DNA of 64,000 nucleotides. It comes from Mesonia aestuariivivens. GTDB lineage: Bacteria; Bacteroidota; Bacteroidia; Flavobacteriales; Flavobacteriaceae. Positions within the stretch are counted from its first letter, which is position 1, and each line of letters opens with the position of its first letter. The translations under genes and the position numbers were made by a program. The notes beneath the pieces are model-generated. The model was not told the origin of the DNA. It saw nothing but the letters and a program-made list of their open reading frames with translations, and did not search any database. Of the stretch, positions 33,109-42,797 are shown in pieces. The stretch is from positions 62,001 through 126,000 of the forward strand of contig NZ_JAHWDF010000004.1 in NCBI RefSeq assembly GCF_019311235.1, given 5' to 3'.

Positions 33109-34680
33109 ATGACAATTATACAGTGGTTTATATTTTTTTTACTCTTACAACTTATTCACGGATTTGGAACCTGGAAACTTTACAAAATAGCAGGCAGAAA
33201 ACCTTGGGAAGCTTTTGTACCGGTATACAATGCCATCGTTTTAATGAAAATTATTAATAGACCTTGGTGGTGGACTATCTTACTGTTTATCCCTATTGTA
33301 AACTTAATTATGTTTCCTGTTGTTTGGGTAGAAACGGCTAGAAGTTTTGGCAAGCACACTAAAGCAGATACTTGGCTTAGTATTTTAACTATTGGCTTTT
33401 ACTTATATTATATTAATTATACGCAAGAGGTTAATCACATTTCGGACCGTAGTTTAAAACCTAGAACAGAGGTTGGTGAATGGGTAAGTTCTATACTCTT
33501 TGCCATAGTTGCAGCTACTATTGTACACACCTATTTTATACAACCATTCACGATCCCTACTTCTTCCTTAGAAAAAACATTATTAGTAGGTGATTTCTTA
33601 TTTGTAAGTAAATTTCATTATGGAGCAAGGACTCCACAAACTACCGTTTCTTTTCCTATGGTTCATGATACGATTCCTGTATTAGGAATTAAATCTTACA
33701 CCAATTGGCCACAACTTCCCTACTTTAGACTTCCAGGATTTGAAGATATTGAGCGTAATGATATTGTTGTGTTTAACTGGCCTGTAGATACGGTAAGAAA
33801 GTTTTTTGATCGTTCTGGCAAACACTATCAAAAACCGATAGATAAAAAATCTAACTATGTAAAAAGAGCTGTTGGATTGCCTGGAGATTCTTTAAAAATT
33901 GTAGATGGAAAAGTTTATATTAATCAAAAACCTTTAATGCTCCCTGAGCGTGCAAAACCACAATATTCTTATATAGTTCAAGGTAAAGGTCAGGGTTTCG
34001 ATTTAAGAAATTTAGCACAACGTTATAATATTACAGATCCGGTAGGTTGGTATAATCAAGCAAAAAGACAATACCGATTTGTTTCTCTTTCAGAAGAAAC
34101 TATTCAGAAATTTAAAAATCACCCGAACGTAGCCTCTATTACAAAAATTATTGATCCGGTAGAACAAACAGATGCTCGTATATTTCCTTCAGCAAGAATG
34201 AATTGGAATCATGACCAAATGGGGTCTATTTATATTCCAGAAAAAGGAAAAACGGTCGCAATCAATCCAAAATCATTGCCTTTCTATAAAAGAATTATCG
34301 AAGTTTATGAAGGCATAGAAATGGGAAATCCTCATAAAATAACAGTTAACGGAAAGCAAGTTTTACTAGACAACGAGCCTTTAACCCAATATACATTTAA
34401 ACAAAATTACTACTTTATGATGGGTGATAACCGCCATAATAGTGAAGACAGTCGCTATTGGGGTTATGTACCAGAAAATCATGTGGTAGGAAAACCTATA
34501 TTTATTTGGATGAGCTGGGATACCCATGCCAACGGATTCTTTAATAAAATTAGATGGGAAAGACTTTTTACTACTGTTGGTGGCGAAGGTAAACCTGTGT
34601 CCTATCTTTATTATTTCTTAATAGGTCTAGTAATTGTTATTGGTTTCAATTTCTTTAGAAAGCGTAAGAAAAAAGCATAA
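33109..34680 (+). CDS. lepB: Signal peptidase I, long Bacteroidota form
   Basis: Type I signal peptidase that removes signal peptides from exported proteins; inner-membrane enzyme with periplasmic catalytic domain. At 523 residues it is much longer than E. coli LepB (324): there are extra N-terminal membrane segments (about 1-20, 42-62, 92-107), a TM about 125-145, an inserted region in the catalytic domain, and a C-terminal TM (about 497-515). The catalytic dyad is Ser153 (IPTSSLEKT) and Lys252 (YVKRAVGLPGD); the box E motif is MGDNRHNSEDSRYWGYVP. wbqC follows after 6 bases. This enlarged form is usual in Flavobacteriia. Confidence 0.94.
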   Translation: MTIIQWFIFFLLLQLIHGFGTWKLYKIAGRKPWEAFVPVYNAIVLMKIINRPWWWTILLFIPIVNLIMFPVVWVETARSFGKHTKADTWLSILTIGFYLYYINYTQEVNHISDRSLKPRTEVGEWVSSILFAIVAATIVHTYFIQPFTIPTSSLEKTLLVGDFLFVSKFHYGARTPQTTVSFPMVHDTIPVLGIKSYTNWPQLPYFRLPGFEDIERNDIVVFNWPVDTVRKFFDRSGKHYQKPIDKKSNYVKRAVGLPGDSLKIVDGKVYINQKPLMLPERAKPQYSYIVQGKGQGFDLRNLAQRYNITDPVGWYNQAKRQYRFVSLSEETIQKFKNHPNVASITKIIDPVEQTDARIFPSARMNWNHDQMGSIYIPEKGKTVAINPKSLPFYKRIIEVYEGIEMGNPHKITVNGKQVLLDNEPLTQYTFKQNYYFMMGDNRHNSEDSRYWGYVPENHVVGKPIFIWMSWDTHANGFFNKIRWERLFTTVGGEGKPVSYLYYFLIGLVIVIGFNFFRKRKKKA

Positions 34681-34686
34681 GATTTT

Positions 34687-35319
34687 ATGAATTCTATTGT
34701 AGTACATCCAGCTTACTTTGGATCAATTTTTCAGTTTTGTCATATTATAAAAGCTGATCAATTAATTTTTGAAAACGAAGATAATTATCAAAAACAAACC
34801 TACAGAAACCGGCAATATATTTATGGAGCTAATGGTAAATTATTGCTAAATATCCCTATTAAACATACCAGAAATAAAAAAGGTAGACAAAAATATAAAG
34901 AAGTAAAAATTGAACAAGAATTTAACTGGCAAACTATTCATTGGCGGTCGCTAGAAGCTGCCTACAGAACTTCTCCTTTCTTTGAATTCTATGAAGATGA
35001 ATTAATTCATCTGTATGAAAAAAAATATAAATTTTTACTCGACTTTAACCACGATTGCTACCATACCATTGCAGATTGTCTTCAACTAGATATTCCTGTT
35101 CTTACAACTGAACAATATTTTGAACCCAAAAATGAAGAAAACTGGACAGACAAACGCTATTTAATTAATGCTAAAGCGAAGTATAATTTTACACTAGAAA
35201 AGTACACGCAAGTATTTGAAAAGAAGTGTGGTTTTATTTCTAATTTATCTATTTTAGACTTACTTTTTAATGAAGGTCCAAATACGCTAAATTACCTAGA
35301 AAACCAGCAACTGGATTAA
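34687..35319 (+). CDS. WbqC-like family protein
   Basis: 210 residues, cytoplasmic, WbqC family. N-terminal VHPAYFGSIFQFCHIIKAD matches the family pattern (PxYFP....). HWRSLEAAYRTSPFFEFYED is the second conserved block. The family is linked to O-antigen or polysaccharide loci in some bacteria, but its reaction is unknown. It is coupled to lepB (6-base gap). Its stop codon overlaps the stop codon of the opposite-strand gene at 35316. Confidence 0.85.
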   Translation: MNSIVVHPAYFGSIFQFCHIIKADQLIFENEDNYQKQTYRNRQYIYGANGKLLLNIPIKHTRNKKGRQKYKEVKIEQEFNWQTIHWRSLEAAYRTSPFFEFYEDELIHLYEKKYKFLLDFNHDCYHTIADCLQLDIPVLTTEQYFEPKNEENWTDKRYLINAKAKYNFTLEKYTQVFEKKCGFISNLSILDLLFNEGPNTLNYLENQQLD

Positions 35320-36350
35320 TTATCGCTAGTTAACGAAAAAACACAAGAAATAGGATAGTGATCTGAATACCTAATTTCAGGGTGACTATCAAAAGCTTTC
35401 ACCTCCATAGATTCGTCTACCAAAATAGCATCTATACGAAGCGGAATAAAATCGAATACAAATGTCTTCCCAAAAGATTCTCCCTTCTCTTTAAATGCAT
35501 CTACATGGTTTTGCGCTAATTTTCTATATACGTAAGAAAAAGCACTGTTATTCATATCTCCGCAAATCACCGATTTATAAGGACAATTATTTAGATTTTC
35601 TAAAATTTTTTGCACCTGAACTTCTTGTTTTTTGAAAGATGTACTCATTCTACCCACTAGTCGTTGTCTATTTTTTTCGTGAAATTCAGAAACGCTAGGA
35701 TTAATCTTTAAACTTTCTAAATGAATATTAATAACTCTAACGGTATCTTTAGCGATTAACAAATCAGTATAAATAGCATTATTATTAGAGTTTTCAAAAC
35801 CAATTGCTCCTTTATTAATAATAGGGTAATTGGTTAAAATAGCCTGACCAAAACGCTCTTCACGATCTAATAAAACTCGGTATTGATTTTTAAATGAAGA
35901 AAAACTCACATCTTCCCGATGATCATATTCTTGAAAACAAAGAATATCTGGTTTTTGATCACCCACAAATTGAATAATTTGTTTGGTGACAGTATCTGCT
36001 TCAATCCAATTATACCTATTAAACTGCCTCACATTATAACTGAGTAATTTAACATCTGAAGGCTTTTTAGTATACTGTTCTACACCAAATTTATATAAAG
36101 ATAAAATATGATTAAAACCCAAAAGTAGAATTAAAAAAGAAAGTAGAAATTGCTTTCTTAATTTCACGATCCAATAAATAAGGAAAGTAATATTTAAAAT
36201 TAAAAGAATAGGCATTCCTAAACTTAAGATAGAAAGAAAAGGAAAAGTACTTGGTGGAATATAAGGAAGCAAATAAGCTAATAAAAGCGCTGTTGCAAAC
36301 AAAGAATTTACAAAAAATACACCTTTATTAAAAAAACTTAATGGCTTCAT
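35316..36350 (-). CDS. Membrane-anchored endonuclease/exonuclease/phosphatase (EEP) family protein
   Basis: 344 residues. Two or three N-terminal hydrophobic segments (about 12-90) anchor an EEP fold: LLSYNVRQFNRY, PDILCFQEYDH (metal-binding Glu), INIHLES, VICGDMNNSAFSYVYR (Asp/Asn) and a C-terminal SDHYPISCVF (Asp-His). All catalytic motifs are intact. Substrate unknown; members hydrolyse phosphodiesters in nucleic acids, sphingomyelin or phosphoinositides. It is last in the minus-strand run ribH to rhomboids, 12 bases after the rhomboid stop. A second EEP gene is at 52854-53798, with similar layout. Confidence 0.88.
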   Translation of the reverse strand: MKPLSFFNKGVFFVNSLFATALLLAYLLPYIPPSTFPFLSILSLGMPILLILNITFLIYWIVKLRKQFLLSFLILLLGFNHILSLYKFGVEQYTKKPSDVKLLSYNVRQFNRYNWIEADTVTKQIIQFVGDQKPDILCFQEYDHREDVSFSSFKNQYRVLLDREERFGQAILTNYPIINKGAIGFENSNNNAIYTDLLIAKDTVRVINIHLESLKINPSVSEFHEKNRQRLVGRMSTSFKKQEVQVQKILENLNNCPYKSVICGDMNNSAFSYVYRKLAQNHVDAFKEKGESFGKTFVFDFIPLRIDAILVDESMEVKAFDSHPEIRYSDHYPISCVFSLTSDN

Positions 36351-36362
36351 TGCATTAAAAAA

Positions 36363-37256
36363 TTAATCTTTTCCAGAATTAAATAAAAAGTCTTTTTCAG
36401 CTTTATTTAAGCTTTCATAGCCACTCTTACTTATTTTATCTAAAATACCATCTATTTTTTGTTGATGGTTTACAGCTTGACTTTTACTGCTCTTGGTGTT
36501 AGCTGCTCTTTTAGTCCTAGATTTATTTTTGTAAACTTTTTTAAATGGTGATTTTTCTTTTTTTGAAAATAAAATAGCAATACTATCCATAAATTTTTCA
36601 AACCACCCCCCTATATCGGTTCCTTTTTGCAATTGTGTGGTATAGGTGTAGCCCAAGAGTGCCCCCCCTATATGTGCTAAATGACCACCAGGATTATTAA
36701 ATGGCATTTGTACGATATCAGAAATCACGAAAAAAGCAGCAATCCACCATAGTTTAATACTACCTATAATCATTAACCTTACTCGCATATGAGGCGCTTG
36801 TGTGGTAACACCTAATAAAACAGCCATAACGGCTGCAGAAGCACCCAATAAATAAGAATTCCCAGTACCTGCGAAAGCAGGAAAAATATTATAGCTAACC
36901 ATAAACAATAAAGCGCCTGAAATAGCTCCTAAAAAGTAATAGCTTAATAAACGCTTAGGTGAAAAAAAGGTCAAAAACATTCTTCCTGCAAAATATAGAA
37001 TAAGCATATTAGAAAGAATATGCCAAATTCCATTATGCATAAAAGCATAAGTGATAATTGTCCAAGGTTTATAAATATATTCTCCTATTTCTTTTGGAAA
37101 AACTAACCACTCAGTAAAGAAATCTCCAAATTGAAATAAATAAGCTACTGCCTTTAAAAGAAAGACGAATACAAAAACAATGACATTTATGGCAATTAGT
37201 TTTTCAACCACGCCAGCCATATTATATCGATACTGCAATTGATCTCTAAAGTTCAT
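36363..37256 (-). CDS. Rhomboid-family intramembrane serine protease, second copy
   Basis: 297 residues, six TM segments and a long basic cytoplasmic tail (about 230-297, KSRTKRAANTKSSK). The catalytic pair is Ser140 (GAS-A rather than GxSG) and His195 (AHIGGALLG), with the WHILSNM segment in TM2. It begins 1 base after the upstream rhomboid stop, so the two are co-translated. The pair next to mutL is a standard flavobacterial arrangement. Substrate unknown. Confidence 0.9.
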   Translation of the reverse strand: MNFRDQLQYRYNMAGVVEKLIAINVIVFVFVFLLKAVAYLFQFGDFFTEWLVFPKEIGEYIYKPWTIITYAFMHNGIWHILSNMLILYFAGRMFLTFFSPKRLLSYYFLGAISGALLFMVSYNIFPAFAGTGNSYLLGASAAVMAVLLGVTTQAPHMRVRLMIIGSIKLWWIAAFFVISDIVQMPFNNPGGHLAHIGGALLGYTYTTQLQKGTDIGGWFEKFMDSIAILFSKKEKSPFKKVYKNKSRTKRAANTKSSKSQAVNHQQKIDGILDKISKSGYESLNKAEKDFLFNSGKD

Positions 37257-37257
37257 C

Positions 37258-38004
37258 TTAATTCCAGCGATTAAATTGATTTTTCTTCCAATACCACATG
37301 GTAATAAAACCGATTACTGCACCACCAATATGTGCCCAATATGCTGTATTAGATGGACCTAAAATAGTAGCTCCAGTTATTGCAGAATATACATTTATCA
37401 AAAAGTAACCACCAATTAAGTACTTTGCTTTAATTGGTATTGGAATAAACATAATATACAAAGGAAGATTAGGATACACGACTGCAAATGCCGCTAATAC
37501 TCCAAATATTGCTCCTGATGCACCAACCATAGGTGTTACGTAAGCATCAGTAAGTTGCATAACCGTATCTTGAGAGACTCCGGGAAAAAACTGATACTGG
37601 TTACTTTGCACCGCTCTACCTAAACTTTGGTAAATGGTACCAGGATCTATACCTGCATCTATAAGATTTTGATATGCTGGATTAAATTTTAGATAAGTAA
37701 ATAAAATTTGAAGTCCCGCCGCTGCTAGACCTGCTGAAAAATACAAAAATATGAATCTATTTTTACCAATAGACTGTTCTAGAACACTCCCAAACATGTA
37801 TAAAGCAAACATATTAAAGAAAATATGAGAAATGCCTCCATGCATAAACATATGCGTAACTAATTGCCAAATTCCAAAATTAGCATTTTCTGGAAACCAC
37901 AAGGCTAACATTTTCACCGCATAATCTCCTAAAAACTGACTTCCTACAAAAAATAGAATATTAGCAATTAGAAGTATTTTTACTGTTTCTGATATTCTAC
38001 CCAT
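37258..38004 (-). CDS. Rhomboid-family intramembrane serine protease, first copy
   Basis: 248 residues, canonical rhomboid core of six TM segments. The catalytic dyad is Ser163 in GASGAIFG and His225 in AHIGGAVIG; HMFMHGGISHIFFNMFALYMFG covers the conserved TM2 His/Asn segment. It starts directly after the mutL stop with no gap. It cleaves membrane-embedded substrates that have not been identified. No N-terminal cytosolic domain. It differs clearly from the second copy, so the pair is not recent. Confidence 0.92.
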   Translation of the reverse strand: MGRISETVKILLIANILFFVGSQFLGDYAVKMLALWFPENANFGIWQLVTHMFMHGGISHIFFNMFALYMFGSVLEQSIGKNRFIFLYFSAGLAAAGLQILFTYLKFNPAYQNLIDAGIDPGTIYQSLGRAVQSNQYQFFPGVSQDTVMQLTDAYVTPMVGASGAIFGVLAAFAVVYPNLPLYIMFIPIPIKAKYLIGGYFLINVYSAITGATILGPSNTAYWAHIGGAVIGFITMWYWKKNQFNRWN

Positions 38005-39885
38005 TTACATGAATTTTTTTTCGAGTTCATTTGCAGATAAAGTTACAAAAACCTTTCTGTTTAGTGGAGTTACATTAGGCTCTTTACAAGCAAATAAACC
38101 ATTTACTATAGCAATTTGCTCTACTGTATCTAAAACCGAGCCTGTTTTAATGGCCATACTTTTTGCTAAAGATTTTGCCAATAAGTCAGTCTGTTTAAAA
38201 CCACTTTCTGGAATTTCATTTTCAAAATCTGACAATAATTGATCTAACATTATAGAAACTTCACTTTCTGAAATTAAATTAGGTATTCCTTTTATTTCTA
38301 CCTCGTGAGATTCTATTCTTGCAAATACGAAACCGGTTTGCTCTAAAGCTTCTTTTAACTCAATTAACATCGCTGTTTCTTGTTTAGAAAATTGAAGAAT
38401 TAGAGGAAACAATAACTGTTGACTAATAGCCGCTGTTACCGTTATACTTTTCAATAAATCTTCATAAAGTATTCTAGTGTGCGCACGATGCTGATCGATA
38501 ACCAATAATCCTGTCTTTAGTGAACTTACAATATATTTTTTTTGAAGCTGAAAAGTATTTCCAGATGTTGTAATCTTTTCATCTTCAAATAAATTACCCG
38601 TTACCTCTTCACTCTCAAACTCCACATTACTAAAATTAGCTTCATTTTTTGAAGAACCCAATTCTGTATATAAAGATTCCCACGAACCTACATTCTTTTT
38701 TGAAGTGTAAGCAGGCTTATGATTACTCTTATTTAACGATAAATTACCTGAATATTTTGAAGCAAACTTCTTCTCGCTCTCAAAAGGATTAAAGTTTTGA
38801 TCAACTTCAATTACAGGACTTTTTACTTGTCTTTCTTTATAACTATATGGCGTATCCAAATCAGAGTTTCGTTCAAAATCTAATATTGGCGCAACATTAA
38901 ACTGTCCTAAACTATGTTTAATAGCACTTCTTAAAATTGCATATAAAGCATGCTCATCATCAAACTTAATTTCTGTTTTTGTAGGATGAATATTAATATC
39001 GATACGCTGAGGATCTATACTTAAGTATAAAAAATAAGAAGGATATGCTTTCTCTTTTAATAACCCATCGAAAGCTGCAGTTACAGCATGATTAAGATAA
39101 GGACTTTTAATAAAGCGATCGTTCACAAAAAAGAATTGTTCACCTTTGCTTCTTTTGGCAAATTCTGGTTTACCCACAAAACCTTCTACCTTTAGAATCT
39201 CGGTAGTTTCTTCAACAGGAACTAATTTCTCGTTTGTTTTTGCGCCAAAAACATTAACTATACGTTGCCTGTGATTACTAATTGGTAATTGAAACATTTC
39301 ATTACCATTATGATATAACGAGAAAGCAATTTGTGGATGTGATAAAGCTACACGCTGAAACTCATCGATAACATGACGAGTTTCTACCGCATTAGACTTT
39401 AAAAAATTTCTTCGCGCAGGAATATTAAAAAATAAATTTTTTACACTTACTACAGTTCCTTTCGGGGTTACGCAAGGCTCTTGCGATTCTACTCTAGTTC
39501 CGTTTATTTTTATTTCTGTACCTACCTCTTCACCTGCTAGTTTTGTTTTTAAATCAACATGAGCAATTGCTGCTATAGAAGCTAAAGCTTCACCTCGAAA
39601 TCCTTTTGTTTTTAACTGAAAAAGATCTTCTGCTAATTTAATTTTAGATGTTGCATGACGCTCAAAGCATAACCTAGCATCGGTTTCACTCATGCCGTTA
39701 CCATCATCTGAAACCTGAATTAGAGTTTTACCGGCTTCTTTAATTAAAAGTTGAATATTGCTGGCTCCAGCATCGATAGCATTCTCTAATAACTCTTTAA
39801 CTACAGAAGATGGGCGTTGCACCACTTCTCCTGCAGCAATTTGATTAGCTACATGATCTGGAAGTAATTGAATAATGTCTGCCAT
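38005..39885 (-). CDS. mutL: DNA mismatch repair protein MutL
   Basis: GHKL ATPase that couples MutS mismatch recognition to strand excision. 626 residues. N-terminal motifs: ELLENAIDAGAS, DDGNGM, GFRGEALASI and ATSKI; a variable linker (about 335-430) and the C-terminal dimerisation domain (TVEQIAIVNGLFACKEPNVTPLN). The endonuclease motif DQHAxxER of MutL homologues is here DQHRAHTR. Its start overlaps the stop of the small membrane protein by one base (TAATG). Confidence 0.95.
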   Translation of the reverse strand: MADIIQLLPDHVANQIAAGEVVQRPSSVVKELLENAIDAGASNIQLLIKEAGKTLIQVSDDGNGMSETDARLCFERHATSKIKLAEDLFQLKTKGFRGEALASIAAIAHVDLKTKLAGEEVGTEIKINGTRVESQEPCVTPKGTVVSVKNLFFNIPARRNFLKSNAVETRHVIDEFQRVALSHPQIAFSLYHNGNEMFQLPISNHRQRIVNVFGAKTNEKLVPVEETTEILKVEGFVGKPEFAKRSKGEQFFFVNDRFIKSPYLNHAVTAAFDGLLKEKAYPSYFLYLSIDPQRIDINIHPTKTEIKFDDEHALYAILRSAIKHSLGQFNVAPILDFERNSDLDTPYSYKERQVKSPVIEVDQNFNPFESEKKFASKYSGNLSLNKSNHKPAYTSKKNVGSWESLYTELGSSKNEANFSNVEFESEEVTGNLFEDEKITTSGNTFQLQKKYIVSSLKTGLLVIDQHRAHTRILYEDLLKSITVTAAISQQLLFPLILQFSKQETAMLIELKEALEQTGFVFARIESHEVEIKGIPNLISESEVSIMLDQLLSDFENEIPESGFKQTDLLAKSLAKSMAIKTGSVLDTVEQIAIVNGLFACKEPNVTPLNRKVFVTLSANELEKKFM

Positions 39886-40172
39886 TAATTTGCGAAGAAA
39901 ATTGATAAATCAAAATCGATAATAAATAAAAAAAGCACCACAAAAAGAGCTACAATAATCATAATTGTACGGCTAGATTGACGGTCTGATTTATCTTGAA
40001 ATTCTGACCAAGCCGATTTAAAGCGAGTTACAATACCACCAGGACTGTCGATGGTTTTTCTATATTGATCAAATTTTGATCCTATTTTATAGGGATTACC
40101 CTCACCTTTATCATCAAAATAGCGAGGACTATAATTAAATTGTTTATTCTTTCTTGTTTTTAAGACTCCCAT
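39885..40172 (-). CDS. Small membrane protein commonly mis-named riboflavin synthase subunit beta
   Basis: 95 residues: hydrophilic basic N-terminus (TRKNKQFNYSPRYFDDKGEGNPYK), a conserved middle (FDQYRKTIDSPGG), and one C-terminal TM about 69-90. It has no riboflavin synthase fold; databases name such proteins after the adjacent ribH. It lies between ribH (92-base gap) and mutL (1-base overlap), with its own -7 element. Probably a tail-anchored inner-membrane protein of unknown role. Confidence 0.8.
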   Translation of the reverse strand: MGVLKTRKNKQFNYSPRYFDDKGEGNPYKIGSKFDQYRKTIDSPGGIVTRFKSAWSEFQDKSDRQSSRTIMIIVALFVVLFLFIIDFDLSIFFAN

Positions 40173-40197
40173 AACTTTTAGTTAATTCAAAGTTACT

Positions 40198-40205
40198 TAA
40201 AATCA
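40198..40205 (-). promoter_or_regulatory. -7 element before the small membrane protein and mutL
   Basis: TAACTTTG on the minus strand, exact TAnnTTTG, 25 bases before the start codon at 40172. It could give mutL and the rhomboids transcription independent of ribH. Confidence 0.4.
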
Positions 40206-40264
40206 AAAACAATGCCGCTTATAAAGCGGCAAATTTTGTTAACACAAAGCTGTAATTAAGTCTT

Positions 40265-40771
40265 TTATTGTTTATAAAACTTAGCATCTTTACGCAACTG
40301 AGCCATTTTGATTGCCGCCACAGCAGCTTCTGCTCCTTTATTACCGTGTTTACCACCACTTCTATCGATAGATTGCTGTTTCTCATTATCGGTAAGTACA
40401 CAAAAAATTACTGGTATATCAGATTTAATATTTAAATCTTTTATTCCTTGTGTAACACCTTCACAAACAAAATCAAAATGCTTGGTCTCTCCTTGTATTA
40501 CATTACCAACAGCGATAATGGCATCTAGCATCTCAAAAGATTCTTGCATTTTTTTGCAACCATAAATCAATTCAAAACTACCAGGAACATTCCACCTAAC
40601 AATATTTTCTTTTAGTACACCATTTTCAATAAACACATCGAAAGCGCCTTGAAAAAGGTTTTCTGTAATGTCGTCATTCCACTCAGAAACAACAATCCCA
40701 AACCGAAAATTTTTCGCGTTTGGGATTGTATTTTTATCGTAAGCGGATAAATTTTTACCTGCTGTTGCCAT
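40265..40771 (-). CDS. ribH: 6,7-dimethyl-8-ribityllumazine synthase
   Basis: Penultimate enzyme of riboflavin synthesis; condenses 5-amino-6-ribitylaminouracil with dihydroxybutanone phosphate, usually as a 60-mer capsid. 168 residues. Motifs: FRFGIVVSEWN, VPGSFELIYG, AVGNVIQGETKHFDFV (GxxI(R/Q)GxTxHxxxV with catalytic His), IPVIFCVLTDNEKQQSIDR and NKGAEAAVAAIKM. It starts 3 bases after the TPR gene stop. Flavin supply is relevant to ApbE elsewhere in the window, but no regulatory link is visible. Confidence 0.96.
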   Translation of the reverse strand: MATAGKNLSAYDKNTIPNAKNFRFGIVVSEWNDDITENLFQGAFDVFIENGVLKENIVRWNVPGSFELIYGCKKMQESFEMLDAIIAVGNVIQGETKHFDFVCEGVTQGIKDLNIKSDIPVIFCVLTDNEKQQSIDRSGGKHGNKGAEAAVAAIKMAQLRKDAKFYKQ

Positions 40772-40774
40772 AAT

Positions 40775-41566
40775 TTATTTTAGTGCTTTTGCTTGTCCTA
40801 AGTAAACTGGTACTTTATCAGCTTCAGGAGCATCTGCATATTCATCTTCAATTGTTGTTAAAAAACCTTCTGCTTTTTCACCTTTTCCCAACTCTAACGC
40901 TGTAATCGCAGCTTTTAATAAAAATTTAGGTGTCGTAAAATCATTCGTTCTCATCTTTGCAGCATCTTCATAATAACCTAAAGCTTCTTCAGGTTGCTCT
41001 AATTGCATAAATGCATCACCAATAGCGCCTTTTGCTAAAGGTGCTAAAATTTCATCTTCACTAGAAAAATTTTCTAAGTACGTTACCGCTTTATCATACT
41101 TACCCGTATTTAGGTATGCCATACCTGCATAATAGTTAGCAAGATTAGCCGCGTTAGTACTTCCGTAGTTATCTATAATATCTAAGAAACCGTATTTACC
41201 GCCACCACCAGTTAAGGCTAGATTATATAATGAATCCTGTGCTTTACCATTTGCATCTAAAGCATTTTCAAAATAAATTTGAGATTGAGAAATTTCATTG
41301 GCTGCTTCTTGTTCTTTAGGTTGATTTATAAACTTCTCATACCCTAAATAACCTAAAACGACTACAATAATTACCGCTATCGCAATAAAAATAGGCTTTT
41401 GGTTTTTCTCTAACCACTCTTCAGTTTTGTTAGCTCCTTCATCAAGGTTATCAAAAACTTCTTGCGTGGTAGATTCTCCTTCTACATATGCATTCTCATT
41501 TTCGCCTATTTCTTCTTGTTCTGCTTCTGGTTTTGGCTTGTAGCCCCTTTTCTTATATGTTGCCAT
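40775..41566 (-). CDS. Tetratricopeptide (YfgM-like) membrane protein
   Basis: 263 residues: acidic cytoplasmic N-terminus (about 1-52), one TM about 58-77 (IAIAVIIVVVLGYLGY), then a periplasmic TPR region about 100-255 with repeats such as YYAGMAYLNTGKYDKAVTYLENF and IGDAFMQLEQPEEALGYYEDA. The topology is that of YfgM, an ancillary SecYEG/periplasmic chaperone partner in E. coli. It is the first gene of the minus-strand run and precedes ribH by 3 bases. Exact -7 element upstream. Confidence 0.85.
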   Translation of the reverse strand: MATYKKRGYKPKPEAEQEEIGENENAYVEGESTTQEVFDNLDEGANKTEEWLEKNQKPIFIAIAVIIVVVLGYLGYEKFINQPKEQEAANEISQSQIYFENALDANGKAQDSLYNLALTGGGGKYGFLDIIDNYGSTNAANLANYYAGMAYLNTGKYDKAVTYLENFSSEDEILAPLAKGAIGDAFMQLEQPEEALGYYEDAAKMRTNDFTTPKFLLKAAITALELGKGEKAEGFLTTIEDEYADAPEADKVPVYLGQAKALK

Positions 41567-41587
41567 AAAATTGTCTTAATTGATGAG

Positions 41588-41595
41588 CAAAAATA
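41588..41595 (-). promoter_or_regulatory. -7 element of the TPR-ribH operon
   Basis: TATTTTTG on the minus strand, exact TAnnTTTG, 21 bases before the start codon at 41566. Confidence 0.45.
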
Positions 41596-41714
41596 AAATT
41601 TTTATTTATATATAAAAGAGATTTTTTTTGTTATTTTTCAATACTTTGCAAGCGTACAATAAAGATCGTACTAACAATTAACCATTTCTAAAAACAACTG
41701 TTTACTAACACTTT

Positions 41715-42797
41715 ATGCATTTAAAAAAACTCTCTTTACTTAATTATAAAAATTTTGAAATGGCAAATTTTGAATTTGATGAGAAAATAAATTGTCTTGT
41801 GGGCTATAATGGCGTTGGAAAAACAAACGTTTTAGACAGCATTTATCATTTAGCTTACGGTAAAAGTTATTTTAATCCTATTTCTACTCAAAATATAAAT
41901 CACCAAGCTGATTTTTTTGTAATAGATGGTGAATTTGAAAAGTTAGAACGTACTGAAAAAGTTGTCGTTAGTGTAAAGAAAGGACAAAAAAAAGTGATTA
42001 AGCGAAATGCAAAAGCCTATGAAAAATTTAGCGAGCATATTGGCTTAATTCCTGTAGTTATTATTTCTCCTGCAGATCGTGATTTGATCGTTGAAGGTAG
42101 CGAAACTCGTAGGAAATTTATAGATAGTATAATTTCTCAAAACGATAGCGACTACCTTAATTTATTAATGAAATACAATAAAACGCTATCGCAACGAAAT
42201 TCATTATTAAAATATTTTGCTGCTAATCATACCTTTGATAGTTCTACACTAGATATTTATAATATTCAGATGAGTGAAATGGGGCAAAAAATTCATCGAA
42301 AAAGAATTGATTTCTTAGAAGCTTTTGCTCCTATTTTTAAAGAACGTTACAAAAGCATCAGTAATTCTAAAGAAAAGGTGAAAATTAGCTATAAAAGTCA
42401 GTTATCAGAAGATAGTCTTGCTAGTTTATTCGAGAAGAACCTTCAGAAAGATATGGGATTACAGTACACTAGTGTAGGTACTCATAAAGATGATTTAACT
42501 TTCAAAATAAACGGTCATCCCGTTAAAAAATTTGGATCGCAAGGGCAGCAAAAATCTTATCTTATCGCATTAAAATTGGCTCAATATGATTTTATGAAAG
42601 CTCAAAGTAAGGTAAATCCTATTTTACTCTTAGACGATGTTTTTGATAAATTAGATGAAAATCGTGTCGCACAAATTGTAGATTTGGTCACTAAAGACGA
42701 TTTAGGTCAACTTTTTATAAGTGACACCCACGCTAACCGAACTGAAAATGTAGTAAAAGCAAATGCTAATCAATATAAAATGATTCAATTATCATGA
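41715..42797 (+). CDS. recF: DNA replication/repair protein RecF
   Basis: SMC-like ATPase of the RecFOR gap-repair pathway, 360 residues. Walker A is G30-YNGVGK-T37 (Lys36); the signature motif is FGSQGQQKS; Walker B is [13 protein letters not shown]; the D-loop follows and the C-terminal end has ISDTH. The next gene overlaps by 4 bases. It is divergent from the TPR gene with a 148-base shared promoter region. Normal length. Confidence 0.95.
   Translation: MHLKKLSLLNYKNFEMANFEFDEKINCLVGYNGVGKTNVLDSIYHLAYGKSYFNPISTQNINHQADFFVIDGEFEKLERTEKVVVSVKKGQKKVIKRNAKAYEKFSEHIGLIPVVIISPADRDLIVEGSETRRKFIDSIISQNDSDYLNLLMKYNKTLSQRNSLLKYFAANHTFDSSTLDIYNIQMSEMGQKIHRKRIDFLEAFAPIFKERYKSISNSKEKVKISYKSQLSEDSLASLFEKNLQKDMGLQYTSVGTHKDDLTFKINGHPVKKFGSQGQQKSYLIALKLAQYDFMKAQSKVNPILLLDDVFDKLDENRVAQIVDLVTKDDLGQLFISDTHANRTENVVKANANQYKMIQLS

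Noticed and set aside
39885-40172. Riboflavin synthase subunit
   Set aside because: No synthase fold; the protein is mostly a basic tail-anchored peptide.
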